Assembly: GCF_003987145.1 (NCBI RefSeq)
Contig: NZ_PIPL01000001.1
Location: 1,550,001 to 1,614,000 of the forward strand
Reading direction: 5' to 3'
Origin: Aliidiomarina minuta
Lineage (GTDB): Bacteria > Pseudomonadota > Gammaproteobacteria > Enterobacterales > Alteromonadaceae
Length of the DNA stretch: 64,000 nt
Made by a program: the position numbers and the translations under genes. Positions 39,735 to 47,633 of this stretch are shown here, in pieces (position 1 is the first letter of the stretch; each line of letters begins with the position of its first letter). Under the pieces are notes generated by a model. The model made no database searches. It had not been told where the DNA came from and saw only the letters and a list, made by a program, of their open reading frames with translations.

Positions 39735-41028
39735 ACTATCCCCAGCTCAATTCAAATTGGGCACGAATCACCGACTCAACCTGCTGTGTCTGTTGCTGAC
39801 TCTGCTCGCATTGATATTACAGTTTGCTTATATGGGTAGCGCACCTGCAGCCAGCGCAATCATTGTCACCGCTGGTTTACTGTTGGCGCTGTTACTGCAC
39901 TGGATGCTGCGGCCTTTGATGACAGAAATACAGGCCCTCAACCTGCATGCGCAAAACCTGCAGGACGGCAGCTTTAATACCAGTGCCAATCAACTCAGAA
40001 TACGAGAACTCAGCAGTCTCGCCGAAAGCCTGCAAAGAATGTCAGCGCAGCTTCGGACTGAGCGTGCCAGTCTCTATCAACGCGAACTGCTATTGGATAC
40101 TGTATTGCAAAGCAGTCCGCTGGCTTTGCTGCTGACCGACAGCAACGACACCCTGATCATGAGTAACCCCGCGGCACGCCAGCTATTAGCTGCGGAAGGG
40201 CCCATTGATGGCGGCAAGCTGACAGCCACCGCGAAACAGGTTCCGGTTCTTGCTGATGCTATAAACAGCAAGCAACAAGGCTTGCTGCGTTTACCCGATC
40301 AGAGTGTCTGGCACTTATCGGTCAATCAATTCAAGCTGAATGATAATGAGCATTGGCTGTATTTACTGAAGCCACTAACCCGCGAGATCCAACGGGAAGA
40401 ACTAACCGCCTGGAAGAAGCTACTGCGGGTGATCGGCCACGAACTGAATAATTCGTTGGCACCTTTGTCCTCGTTAGCCTACTCAGGCCAACAACGGGCT
40501 CAGCAATTGCAGCAGGCAGAACTGGCCAGTCTGTTTGAAACCATCAGTGCACGCACCGCGGATATCAATCAATTTGTACAGGCCTATATTCACTTTGCCA
40601 AACTACCACCGCCGCAAATGAAAGAAGTGAACTGGCCCAGGTTGATCAATCAACTGCAGAATTTATACGACTTTGAATTGCTTGGCGATTTACCACAGCG
40701 CCCCTGGCAAGCAGACCCCGCCCAACTGTACCAGGTGCTGTTGAACCTGCTAAAAAATGCCCATGAAAGTGGTTCAAAGCCAGAGCAAATCTGCCTTCAG
40801 ATCGCCGAACACAATCAGCAACTCGAGATCACTTTGCAAGATGGTGGCGAAGGTATGAGTGAGCAACAACTTCAGCACGCACTCATACCTTTCTACAGCA
40901 CGAAAAAGACAGGTTCAGGCATTGGCTTAACCCTCTGTCGCGATATCATAGAAGCACATGGTGGTAGCATCAACTTACGCAATCAACCCACTGGATTGGA
41001 AGTCAAACTGATGCTGCCCCAGCAATAA
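39721..41028 (+). CDS. Membrane sensor histidine kinase, system A
   Basis: 435 residues. I start at TTG 39721, overlapping the regulator gene by 14 bases, with GGAG ten bases ahead; the open frame extends further back inside the regulator gene in another frame. Two transmembrane helices (about 18-37 and 43-62), a HAMP-like linker, a PAS-like segment (about 125-215), then the NtrB-type H-box 'VIGHELNNSLAPLSS' (His240), N-box 'LLNLLKNAHESG' and G-box 'TGSGIGLTLCRDIIEAHGG'. It phosphorylates the regulator encoded just upstream. The signal is unknown. Confidence 0.88.
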   Translation: MKRLKLSPAQFKLGTNHRLNLLCLLLTLLALILQFAYMGSAPAASAIIVTAGLLLALLLHWMLRPLMTEIQALNLHAQNLQDGSFNTSANQLRIRELSSLAESLQRMSAQLRTERASLYQRELLLDTVLQSSPLALLLTDSNDTLIMSNPAARQLLAAEGPIDGGKLTATAKQVPVLADAINSKQQGLLRLPDQSVWHLSVNQFKLNDNEHWLYLLKPLTREIQREELTAWKKLLRVIGHELNNSLAPLSSLAYSGQQRAQQLQQAELASLFETISARTADINQFVQAYIHFAKLPPPQMKEVNWPRLINQLQNLYDFELLGDLPQRPWQADPAQLYQVLLNLLKNAHESGSKPEQICLQIAEHNQQLEITLQDGGEGMSEQQLQHALIPFYSTKKTGSGIGLTLCRDIIEAHGGSINLRNQPTGLEVKLMLPQQ

Positions 41029-41055
41029 GCAAGGCCACGCAAAGCATATCTGGTC

Positions 41056-41580
41056 TCAAGCGCTCAATAACTCCACCTCACGATCATCCGTTAGCGGATG
41101 GCGGATTGATTCCTTGGCAAGATTTACTTTTAGCGCGACCCGCGCAACTTCCAGTACTGAGTTATCAAACTTATAAGTGCCCCGTGTATTAAACCAATCA
41201 AGCACTTCTGCTAAATGCCAGATTGAAGCATGACCTTCGTGAACAGGTGCAGGAAAGGTTGCACGGTGGGTGAGCATAAGCTTTCGCATCGCCTGACGAG
41301 AAATACCTATGAGGTCCGCCACATCCGTTAAACCAACCAGGTCTGGCGAAGCTTCGATTAAACGAGCGCCAGGCATCATATTTTTAATATCTATCAAAGC
41401 AGAGCGTACCGCCATTTCAGCGCTGTTCGCTTCACGGGAAAATTCTAGTGCCAGGCGACCTGGCTGCCCTATCCCAATGAGGGCATCGTCGCAGCCACCC
41501 GCGCCCAGACGCTCCACCAAAGCGTCCAGATCACTATACTGTTCATCCAGCTGATATTTCAGTGTGAAAATATATTCCAT
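41056..41580 (-). CDS. HTH antitoxin-like protein of a candidate TA pair
   Basis: 174 residues in two parts. The N-terminal half (about 1-75, 'MEYIFTLKYQL', 'GCDDALIGIGQPGRLALEFSRE') looks like a small alpha/beta domain. Then a MerR/Xre-like HTH 'LTDVADLIGISRQAMRKLMLTH' (about 83-104), followed by a helical tail with 'ASIWHLAEVLDW' and 'VNLAKESIRH'. GAGGA precedes the ATG, four bases after the toxin-like gene. I infer antitoxin and autorepressor from context. C-terminal copies, broken, recur at 28900-29004, 33576-33673 and 47170-47301. Confidence 0.72.
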   Translation of the reverse strand: MEYIFTLKYQLDEQYSDLDALVERLGAGGCDDALIGIGQPGRLALEFSREANSAEMAVRSALIDIKNMMPGARLIEASPDLVGLTDVADLIGISRQAMRKLMLTHRATFPAPVHEGHASIWHLAEVLDWFNTRGTYKFDNSVLEVARVALKVNLAKESIRHPLTDDREVELLSA

Positions 41581-41583
41581 AAC

Positions 41584-41847
41584 TCAATCCTCAGGCTCAT
41601 TCCTACGGCTGTGGGTAGAGCATTTATTTACCACTCTGTTCAGAGCCCGTGCATGACTAACGGCGTTCCTCGGTGTACTCCACACGCTCGTAATACAAAA
41701 TTCACCGCAACGACACTCATCGTCATTATAGGGGCAGTAAATTTTCCCCCAGGCATGAGCACCACCAACCTCAACTCGCCAGCCCTTACTCTCAGCATGT
41801 TGGAGCGCAGCTTCAACTTCCTTTTTAGGATGTGGCGGACGACTCAT
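41584..41847 (-). CDS. HicA-like small toxin candidate, Cys-rich
   Basis: 87 residues from the ATG at 41847 (GGAG seven bases ahead). 'KKEVEAALQHAESKGWRVEVGGAHAWGKIYC' has the helix-strand-GxH layout of HicA (dsRBD-fold ribonucleases, catalytic His in a G-x-H turn; here His31). The insert Cys38-x6-Cys45-x-Cys47-x3-Cys51 is unusual for HicA and could bind metal. It is the upstream gene of a tight pair with the HTH protein, like hicAB. Toxicity is inferred. Confidence 0.65.
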   Translation of the reverse strand: MSRPPHPKKEVEAALQHAESKGWRVEVGGAHAWGKIYCPYNDDECRCGEFCITSVWSTPRNAVSHARALNRVVNKCSTHSRRNEPED

Positions 41848-42003
41848 TCCTTGTCTCCAGTATGGATACACCACCCGAGGTTGTCAATTGACAACTATGG
41901 CAGATAAAATCTGAATGATATAGAGAATACAAAAAGTTTCTGGGAATGCTAATCAGCTATCACTTACTTTGTCATTTTCACTCTTTCAGAATCCGTTCCG
42001 CTA

Positions 42004-43380
42004 CTACACTTCCAAACCAAAAAACAATCTGAGGTACTGGAAGAAACCAGGTTTAGCGTAGCGCAGTAAGGGTTCTCTCTCGACTTTTCTGCCATGCAGA
42101 TAAATAGTCTCCACCTGGGTGGACAGGCTTAGGTCCTCAAAAATATGCTCTGAATGCAGTGTGAAGTGGGCCGGTTTTCCTGCTTCAAGGCCCCAGTCTA
42201 AGTCCAGGAAGTTATAGGCTTTGTGGGTGGCCCCAAAGAAGATATCCCAGGGCGACATGCCCAGTTCCTGCAAAAAATACATTTCGCGGTGAAAGCCTAT
42301 CCCCTGGAACATGGCTAAGTTGCCCGAGTCGGAACCTACCAGTATCTCAACCCCGGCTTGATCCAAGGCAATCATTGACTCGCGCATGTTCGCTAACGCA
42401 TCGTTTTCTTTTAATCCGGCAAGCCAGTCATAGACATTCTGATGTCGCTCTGTGACCGGGTAGTCTCTAAGTAATTTTGCCTTCACCAGCTCATCTGTCA
42501 TAGGGATGGCCAATACCGACGCCGCTAAGTCAGCTTCACTGGGTTCATGCAAACGAATGACTTCGGGTACACCGCCGGCAGTAGGTATGATCACAGTGCC
42601 ATTTTCCAGCATCACCTGAGGGATATCCTCTGGCATAGGTTCCCGTGGCAGATGGGTGACTGCATCGGCACCCAGCCTGGCTGCGGTTCTGACATCGCCC
42701 CATGTCCCAATATGCACCACGGAATTTATATTCAAACGTCTGGCTTCGTTCAAGAAAGCTTCAAAGGTTGCTTCATCCACCGTTGGCGCTCTTCCCGCGT
42801 TATCAAATACAATTTTAACTACATCGGGTTTTGCATGGCGCAGATCTCTGAGTTCATTCACCGCTTCTTCAGGGGTACTGATCAACCGCGTGCCACCAAA
42901 ATCACAGTGACCTGTTGGAACGGTAAAACAAGGCCCGGCGGCAAAGACATAGGCCTCATTGCGCTCGTCCGGAAAGCCTTCATTCCGATACCCGAAAATA
43001 TCATCTTCATCACTAAAGAGATCCAGCCAGGCATGCACACCGGCATACAACATAGCGTTGGCCGTGCCCCGAATGCCTATGTACTGATGATCGCTATAGT
43101 CTAACGAGGTGTTGCCCATGCTATGGGAATGCATATCGATCAAAGCAGGCATCATCACCTGCCCCTGTCCATCACGGGTATCGGCGTGCGACAGCTCGGT
43201 TTCAATATCGACAATCTGCTTAATTTTGCCGTCAGCAATTTCCACATTCACCGGGTTTAACTGGCGTGTTTCAAAGTCTGGCAGTAATACGTTATTCAAT
43301 ACAAAGCTGGTCGCAAAACTCGGACAACTCGCGAATAGAATGGCAAGTAGCAGTATTATTAGTAGTAGAAGCTTTTTCAT
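42004..43380 (-). CDS. Secreted amidohydrolase (imidazolonepropionase-like)
   Basis: 458 residues with a signal peptide or lipoprotein-like leader (Cys about 19). Metal sites: HSHS in 'MPALIDMHSHSMG', Lys in 'VVKIVFDNAG', His in 'VVHIGTWG' and in 'AVTHLPRE', and Asp in 'LVGSDSGN', as in binuclear amidohydrolases. It would cleave an amide, lactone or imide bond outside the cytosol. Its start overlaps the LytTR regulator stop (ATGA), so it is the third gene of a kinase-regulator-hydrolase operon. Confidence 0.87.
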   Translation of the reverse strand: MKKLLLLIILLLAILFASCPSFATSFVLNNVLLPDFETRQLNPVNVEIADGKIKQIVDIETELSHADTRDGQGQVMMPALIDMHSHSMGNTSLDYSDHQYIGIRGTANAMLYAGVHAWLDLFSDEDDIFGYRNEGFPDERNEAYVFAAGPCFTVPTGHCDFGGTRLISTPEEAVNELRDLRHAKPDVVKIVFDNAGRAPTVDEATFEAFLNEARRLNINSVVHIGTWGDVRTAARLGADAVTHLPREPMPEDIPQVMLENGTVIIPTAGGVPEVIRLHEPSEADLAASVLAIPMTDELVKAKLLRDYPVTERHQNVYDWLAGLKENDALANMRESMIALDQAGVEILVGSDSGNLAMFQGIGFHREMYFLQELGMSPWDIFFGATHKAYNFLDLDWGLEAGKPAHFTLHSEHIFEDLSLSTQVETIYLHGRKVEREPLLRYAKPGFFQYLRLFFGLEV

Positions 43381-44084
43381 CCCATTTTCCCTATCCCGAA
43401 ATATTTCTTAATGGCGGTTGTTCCGCTTCGGCTGGTTGTGACCGTAGCGGCTAACTCCTTGAAGCGCAGTAAAAAAGTACCGTTGTGCCACTTCTCTATC
43501 TGGCTGATCAGTTTGCTGTTTACGATGCAGTTACGGTGTACTCGTAAAAATGACGACGGCAGTTGCTGAAACAACACCTCCAGACTCAAGTCCAGGTGAT
43601 AATCCCGGTCACCGCACTGGGCCAGCGTCATGCCCTGAGCCGCACTCAAAAAGTAGATATCCGAGGTCTGCAGAACATGCATCTTGTCGCCCACTTTGGC
43701 GATAAGCTGGCTGTCACTCTGTTCAACATCAGGGGTATGCTTCAGCACCACGCGCGACAAGGCCTGGTGTAAGCGATTGAGGTCAAATGGCTTGAGCAGG
43801 TAATCCACTGCCCGGCGCTCAAAGGCTTGCACCGCATACTGACTGTAGGCGGTGGTAAAAATTACGTGACAAGGGTGGCTAATAGCTTCCAGCACATCGA
43901 AGCCAGACAACTCGCCAAGCTCGATATCCAAAAATACAATATCGGGTTTGAGGTTATTAATCTTTTCAATAGCTTGCACAGGGTCATCGCATTCAGCAAT
44001 CAAGGACACATCCTCAAGCTGCTGTAGCTGCATTTTAAGTTTCAAGCGTGCAGGCGCTTCGTCTTCAACAATGATTACGCGCAT
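43377..44084 (-). CDS. LytTR-family response regulator
   Basis: 235 residues from the ATG at 44084, inside the end of the kinase gene. The receiver domain has Asp in 'PDIVFLDIELGELSGFDVLE' and conserved Lys in 'DYLLKPF'. The C-terminal LytTR domain (about 130-232) has 'FLRVHRNCIVNSKLI', the family signature. It binds direct-repeat promoters in response to the paired LytS-like kinase. No ribosome site: translation depends on coupling. It overlaps the amidohydrolase start. Confidence 0.9.
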   Translation of the reverse strand: MRVIIVEDEAPARLKLKMQLQQLEDVSLIAECDDPVQAIEKINNLKPDIVFLDIELGELSGFDVLEAISHPCHVIFTTAYSQYAVQAFERRAVDYLLKPFDLNRLHQALSRVVLKHTPDVEQSDSQLIAKVGDKMHVLQTSDIYFLSAAQGMTLAQCGDRDYHLDLSLEVLFQQLPSSFLRVHRNCIVNSKLISQIEKWHNGTFLLRFKELAATVTTSRSGTTAIKKYFGIGKMG

Positions 44085-45067
44085 GATTGTAGTGGCAGAC
44101 TGATTTTGCACACCGCCCCTCCCTGGTTAGATAACTGCATAAAACCACCGGCAATGGCGACCCGTTTTCTGACAATATCCAGCCCCTGGCCCGCAGGCGT
44201 TTTGGCGCTTAATACTGACTCAGCAAAACCATTACCGTTGTCGCGTACCAGAAAAATCAGACTATCATTTTCCAGATGCACGCCAATCATTAGTTCTATA
44301 GGCCGGCTTTTCACATGTTTGACGACATTTTCAATCAGTGGCTGCAGCAATAAAGGGGGCACCTTATACAAGGCTGGCTTGAGTGCTTCATCCAGTTGCC
44401 AGTTGATAATCAGGTTGTCTGTATAGCGCGCCTTCTCGATGGCTAAGTAGGTCTCACAAATGCTCAGCTCGCGCTCAAGCGACACCCATTCTTTTTGCTG
44501 ATCCACCGAGTAACGCAGAATATCCGCCAACTTGTGCAGGACTTCATCTGCTTTTTGCGGCGATGAATGCATCAGCGCCGATATAGTATTGAGGGAGTTA
44601 AACAGAAAGTGAGGGTTCAGCCGGTTGGTCAGGTTCATCCATTGAGCTTCCTGCTTAAGCTTGCGCTCTGACACCAGACGCAAATACAGCAGATACATCT
44701 GAGTCATGGCGAATATAAATACGCCCCACAGCAGCGCTGACACCAACTGCTCTCCCAGCGGAAACTGATAATCTGCAAATGCCAGCACATGTAATTCGCT
44801 GACTATGTGCGCCCCTACAAACATCATCAGTACATAGATAAAACCCTGTATGAAGACATTCAAATTGCCTATCAACTTAGTTTTTTGCAGCAAGTAAAAA
44901 AGCCAGAATGGACCAAGGAAGAAAAATAAAAGCCAGATGGGCAGGCTAATAACAATCAGTGACAGGTTCGCCCGCTCAAACTGCATCCACTCCAGGCCCG
45001 CCGGAATCAGGTACAAAAGCACAAGCAAAGCCGAGATAAATAGCTTTTCTTTGTTATTAAATTTCAT
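44075..45067 (-). CDS. LytS/YehU-type sensor histidine kinase
   Basis: 330 residues. Four N-terminal transmembrane helices (about 10-125), then His_kinase (PF06580) with 'RLNPHFLFNSLNTISALM' (phospho-His in NPHFLFN), and an HATPase with 'DNGNGFAES' and 'GQGLDIVRKRVAIAGG'. Inner-membrane sensor for the LytTR regulator that overlaps its 3' end by 10 bases. The ligand is unknown. The 174-base gap upstream, toward 45242, should contain divergent promoters. Confidence 0.9.
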   Translation of the reverse strand: MKFNNKEKLFISALLVLLYLIPAGLEWMQFERANLSLIVISLPIWLLFFFLGPFWLFYLLQKTKLIGNLNVFIQGFIYVLMMFVGAHIVSELHVLAFADYQFPLGEQLVSALLWGVFIFAMTQMYLLYLRLVSERKLKQEAQWMNLTNRLNPHFLFNSLNTISALMHSSPQKADEVLHKLADILRYSVDQQKEWVSLERELSICETYLAIEKARYTDNLIINWQLDEALKPALYKVPPLLLQPLIENVVKHVKSRPIELMIGVHLENDSLIFLVRDNGNGFAESVLSAKTPAGQGLDIVRKRVAIAGGFMQLSNQGGAVCKISLPLQSCA

Positions 45068-45241
45068 AAAAGATACGTAGAGTGATTTGTTCGCTAAGCT
45101 AGCCTGAAGGGTAAAAAGTTACAACTAAGGAATGTCTGAACGGTAGGATCTTGTGTCTTAATCGCCAAAGGTTGGGCTTGAATGGTAGTGTTTGAAAGGC
45201 GCCCAGGGGCTGACAAACGAAATATCAAAAAAGGGATGACT

Positions 45242-45691
45242 ATGAATTTCTTCGCTCCACTGATTGTTTTACTGCTGCTTGCGGTACTGATCTGGGTCTA
45301 TAGCTGGCAACTGATAGTGGCGATTGCGGTTGCTTGCATTTCGGTGCCTTTCGCGGTGCTATTCCTGGCTGGGGCCTACGAGCTGCTCGCGGAAGGTTCG
45401 CCCCTTTTAGTAGCGGATCTGGTAATCATCGCAGGGCTGTTTGCCTTTATCGGCTTTGCGCTCTATCTGGTATTCATTGCGCCCGCTTATTATTTACTGC
45501 GCCATTTGAATGCGCCCTTTCACATTACGTTTCCGGCGCTGGTGGTCATGTTTAACCTGGGACTGTTCGTGCTTCTCGCTGAGCAAGCACCCATTCAGGG
45601 TTATGTCTTAGCGCCTCTATGCGGCCTGGCCCACGCCTGGATCATTCTGTGGTTGATGCGCCTGCTCCCTCCGGTACGTTCCAAGCGATAA
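45242..45691 (+). CDS. Membrane protein of unknown function
   Basis: 149 residues from the ATG at 45242 (AAGGG six bases ahead); upstream in-frame starts add a charged leader unlike a membrane protein. Four to five hydrophobic helices in sequence ('LIVLLLLAVLIWVYSW', 'LVIIAGLFAFIGFALYLVFI', 'ALVVMFNLGLFVLL', 'GLAHAWIILWLMRLL'). No transporter motif recognised. It is divergent from the LytS-like kinase and may be in its regulon. Confidence 0.65.
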   Translation: MNFFAPLIVLLLLAVLIWVYSWQLIVAIAVACISVPFAVLFLAGAYELLAEGSPLLVADLVIIAGLFAFIGFALYLVFIAPAYYLLRHLNAPFHITFPALVVMFNLGLFVLLAEQAPIQGYVLAPLCGLAHAWIILWLMRLLPPVRSKR

Positions 45692-45697
45692 AGCCGC

Positions 45698-46366
45698 TTA
45701 ATTAACTCTTACTCCTTTAACGAAAACACAATCTTGAATGTACACGTTATTCCCAAGCGGATGCAGGCGAACAATATCTACCTCCCAAGAAAAGTCTTTT
45801 TTCCTATCAAATTCGACCTGATAATAAAAATTAAGACGCGGAGTGCTACTGAACAGGTGTATGTATGGCATGCTTTCAACCGCCCAATTGCCTTCTAGCA
45901 GCTCACTATCTGAGAAGGTGATGATAAACTCCTGGTCTCTCGTTAAGGTAAGTGTTTCCATCGACTCACAATCTTCGGCTCTATACTCCCCCTGTACATT
46001 GCGTCCGGGCTTTCCAGTAAGCTCAGCATCAAACAGGTAAAGGCCTATATTATTGCCCCGATACCAATGGTTGCCCTTCTGAACAATTACGGTATTGATG
46101 TTTTGGTACCCTAATTCATCCAGAGCCTTTACAAGCCTATCAACCGACGGTCCGAAAGTGGCCCTTGATCCACTTAAAAGTGTCGAAGAGTCGATAGAGG
46201 CAGGTGGTTGTAGCGATATTACCTGTACCTCAAAGCCTTCGCTCTCAAGCAACTCCTGTACCTGCTTAACACTTGCTTCATTGAGCATATGGTCATTCAA
46301 AAAGACTTTCTGAGAGGCGCAACCAGCGAGCATAACCAAGATAAAAAAAGGCGCAAAAGCTTTCAT
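45698..46366 (-). CDS. Putative lipoprotein of unknown function
   Basis: 222 residues from the ATG at 46366. Signal peptide with lipobox LAGC (Cys about 16). The mature part is alternating strands and helices: 'EASVKQVQELLESEGFEVQVISL', 'VDRLVKALDELGYQNINTVIVQKGNHWYRGNNIGLYLF', 'CESMETLTLTRDQEFIITF'. The first half resembles a secretin/N0-like or SPOR-like alpha/beta module, but I cannot assign it. Convergent with the membrane protein gene at 45242, 6 bases away. Confidence 0.68.
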   Translation of the reverse strand: MKAFAPFFILVMLAGCASQKVFLNDHMLNEASVKQVQELLESEGFEVQVISLQPPASIDSSTLLSGSRATFGPSVDRLVKALDELGYQNINTVIVQKGNHWYRGNNIGLYLFDAELTGKPGRNVQGEYRAEDCESMETLTLTRDQEFIITFSDSELLEGNWAVESMPYIHLFSSTPRLNFYYQVEFDRKKDFSWEVDIVRLHPLGNNVYIQDCVFVKGVRVN

Positions 46367-46435
46367 ATTCGACATTCCCTGTTTCAGTCTCTCGGCCCAA
46401 TGCTCGCCAGATTTTCAAGCGCGCCCTGTATTGAG

Positions 46436-46954
46436 CTACACTTCACTTGTATTAGGTTGAGCTGAGCTTTTAGTATCTTTTTCTGTTGTTTTTTCCTTGC
46501 TCACTTTTTTTAAAGGCGCGACGAACAAAACTAACAACAACAAGATAATTTCCAGCGCAAAGAAAAACGGCTTACTAAAGAAACTTGTTAGAACAGCAAG
46601 CTCAACTTGCGGCTCAGAAGCTGTGCCAAAGAATAACGCGAACCCTCCAAAAACCGCCATAACCAAGATAAAATATCCGGACAAGAATGCGGCCAACCGG
46701 TGAACTCTGGATAGCCTGCTCAACCCACTACCCTTGCAGCTAATGCTGTAACGCCTCACAAGAGCGACAACTATTAAAACTATGCTCCACTCAACCAGCT
46801 TGGATAACATCAAAGAGTCCAACTCAAACAAGCGAATTCGATTCACCCAATAACCAGTTGCTAACAGCGCGATGACAGGAGTTAAAAGCCATAAGATGGT
46901 TTTTCCAGCTCTAATTATTGTGTCGCTCAAAATCGTATTGATAGAAGTAGGCAT
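46436..46954 (-). CDS. Membrane protein of unknown function
   Basis: 172 residues, four helices (about 15-34, 47-63, 86-108, 128-148), basic loops and a Lys/Thr/Glu-rich C-terminal tail ('KKVSKEKTTEKDTKSSAQ'). AAGGATCGAT precedes the ATG. No recognisable domain. The 474-base region beyond it (46955-47428) holds a dispersed repeat, an antitoxin remnant and the DUF3096 promoter. Confidence 0.62.
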   Translation of the reverse strand: MPTSINTILSDTIIRAGKTILWLLTPVIALLATGYWVNRIRLFELDSLMLSKLVEWSIVLIVVALVRRYSISCKGSGLSRLSRVHRLAAFLSGYFILVMAVFGGFALFFGTASEPQVELAVLTSFFSKPFFFALEIILLLLVLFVAPLKKVSKEKTTEKDTKSSAQPNTSEV

Positions 46955-47033
46955 ATCGATCCTTGTTTTTTATTTGGTGGCACGCTCGTACTTTTGCGCT
47001 ACCGTGTATTATCACGCAGTCTTGTTTCATACG

Positions 47034-47156
47034 GATGCTGAATTGAAAAAGAGTCGATGGGGTAGTGTGCTCTAATCCTTTAAAGCAATTGCGCGTGGCG
47101 CTTTTTTGTAAAGATTATGTTAGTAGGTTATAAGGTTGAATTGAGTATTGCAACCC
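47034..47156 (+). repeat. Dispersed repeat, copy 2
   Basis: Diverged copy of 27382-27503, in the same orientation. Blocks shared in order: GATGCTGAATT, AAAGAGTCGATGG, CTCTAATCCTTTAAAGCA, CTTTTTTGTAAAGATTATG, TATAAGGTTGAATTGAGTATTGCAACCC. It ends 14 bases before the antitoxin remnant. No gene inside. Confidence 0.6.
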
Positions 47157-47169
47157 GAGTTGCGAAAGC

Positions 47170-47301
47170 CTAGGCACTCAACAGCTCCATATCACGGCCG
47201 TCCTTTAGCAGATGCCGGATTGATTTCTTGGCAAGGTTCACTTCTAGCGTAGAAAATATTGTAGGATGGGTAAGCATAAATTTAAGGTCGCGCGAGCTGG
47301 C
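47170..47301 (-). repeat. Broken, internally deleted copy of the 41056-41580 antitoxin-like gene
   Basis: Frame ending at TAG 47170-47172 encodes 'SRDLKFMLTHPTIFST', then 'LEVNLAKKSIRHLLKDGRDMELLSA'. In the intact gene the matching parts ('AMRKLMLTHRATF' and 'LKVNLAKESIRHPLTDDREVELLSA') are separated by about 38 residues, which are deleted here. The N-terminal half is also missing. Confidence 0.8.
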
Positions 47302-47428
47302 TTAGCTTTGCATTCTGGAAGTTACCGTAAAAAAGCAGCTTGTCCGGAATGCATTGCTATAATTCTCACCTGGCCGCACAATGATTTGGTACATCACTGA
47401 CGATCAATCATAAAAAAAGGACAAGATT

Positions 47429-47566
47429 ATGAACCTGCATATTTCTCTTATTCCCGTGATTTCTATCATTGCCGGTATTCTGATACTGATCAAGCCTAAG
47501 ATCTTAAACTACGTTGTGGCTATCTATCTGATTGCTATCGGAGTAATCCAGATTTTTGGTCTGTAA
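47429..47566 (+). CDS. DUF3096-family small membrane protein
   Basis: 45 residues, ATG 47429 to TAA 47564-47566, with AAAAAAAGGA upstream. 'HISLIPVISIIAGILILIKPKILNYVVAIYLIAIGVIQIFGL' shows the two-helix DUF3096 pattern: the proline-containing turn (LIKPKILNY) between the helices is its hallmark. It is an inner-membrane mini-protein of unknown role. It is followed by a hairpin terminator and is an independent unit. Confidence 0.82.
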   Translation: MNLHISLIPVISIIAGILILIKPKILNYVVAIYLIAIGVIQIFGL

Positions 47567-47575
47567 GTTTGAGAG

Positions 47576-47608
47576 AGCCCGGTGTAATCGCCGGGCTATT
47601 CGTGTTTA
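47576..47608 (+). terminator. Hairpin terminator after the DUF3096 gene
   Basis: AGCCCGG (47576-47582) pairs perfectly with CCGGGCT (47591-47597) across an 8-base loop. The following stretch ATTCGTGTTT is only partly T-rich, so termination may be moderate. Confidence 0.7.
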
Positions 47609-47633
47609 ACGCCTGCCGTACAAACACTGAATT

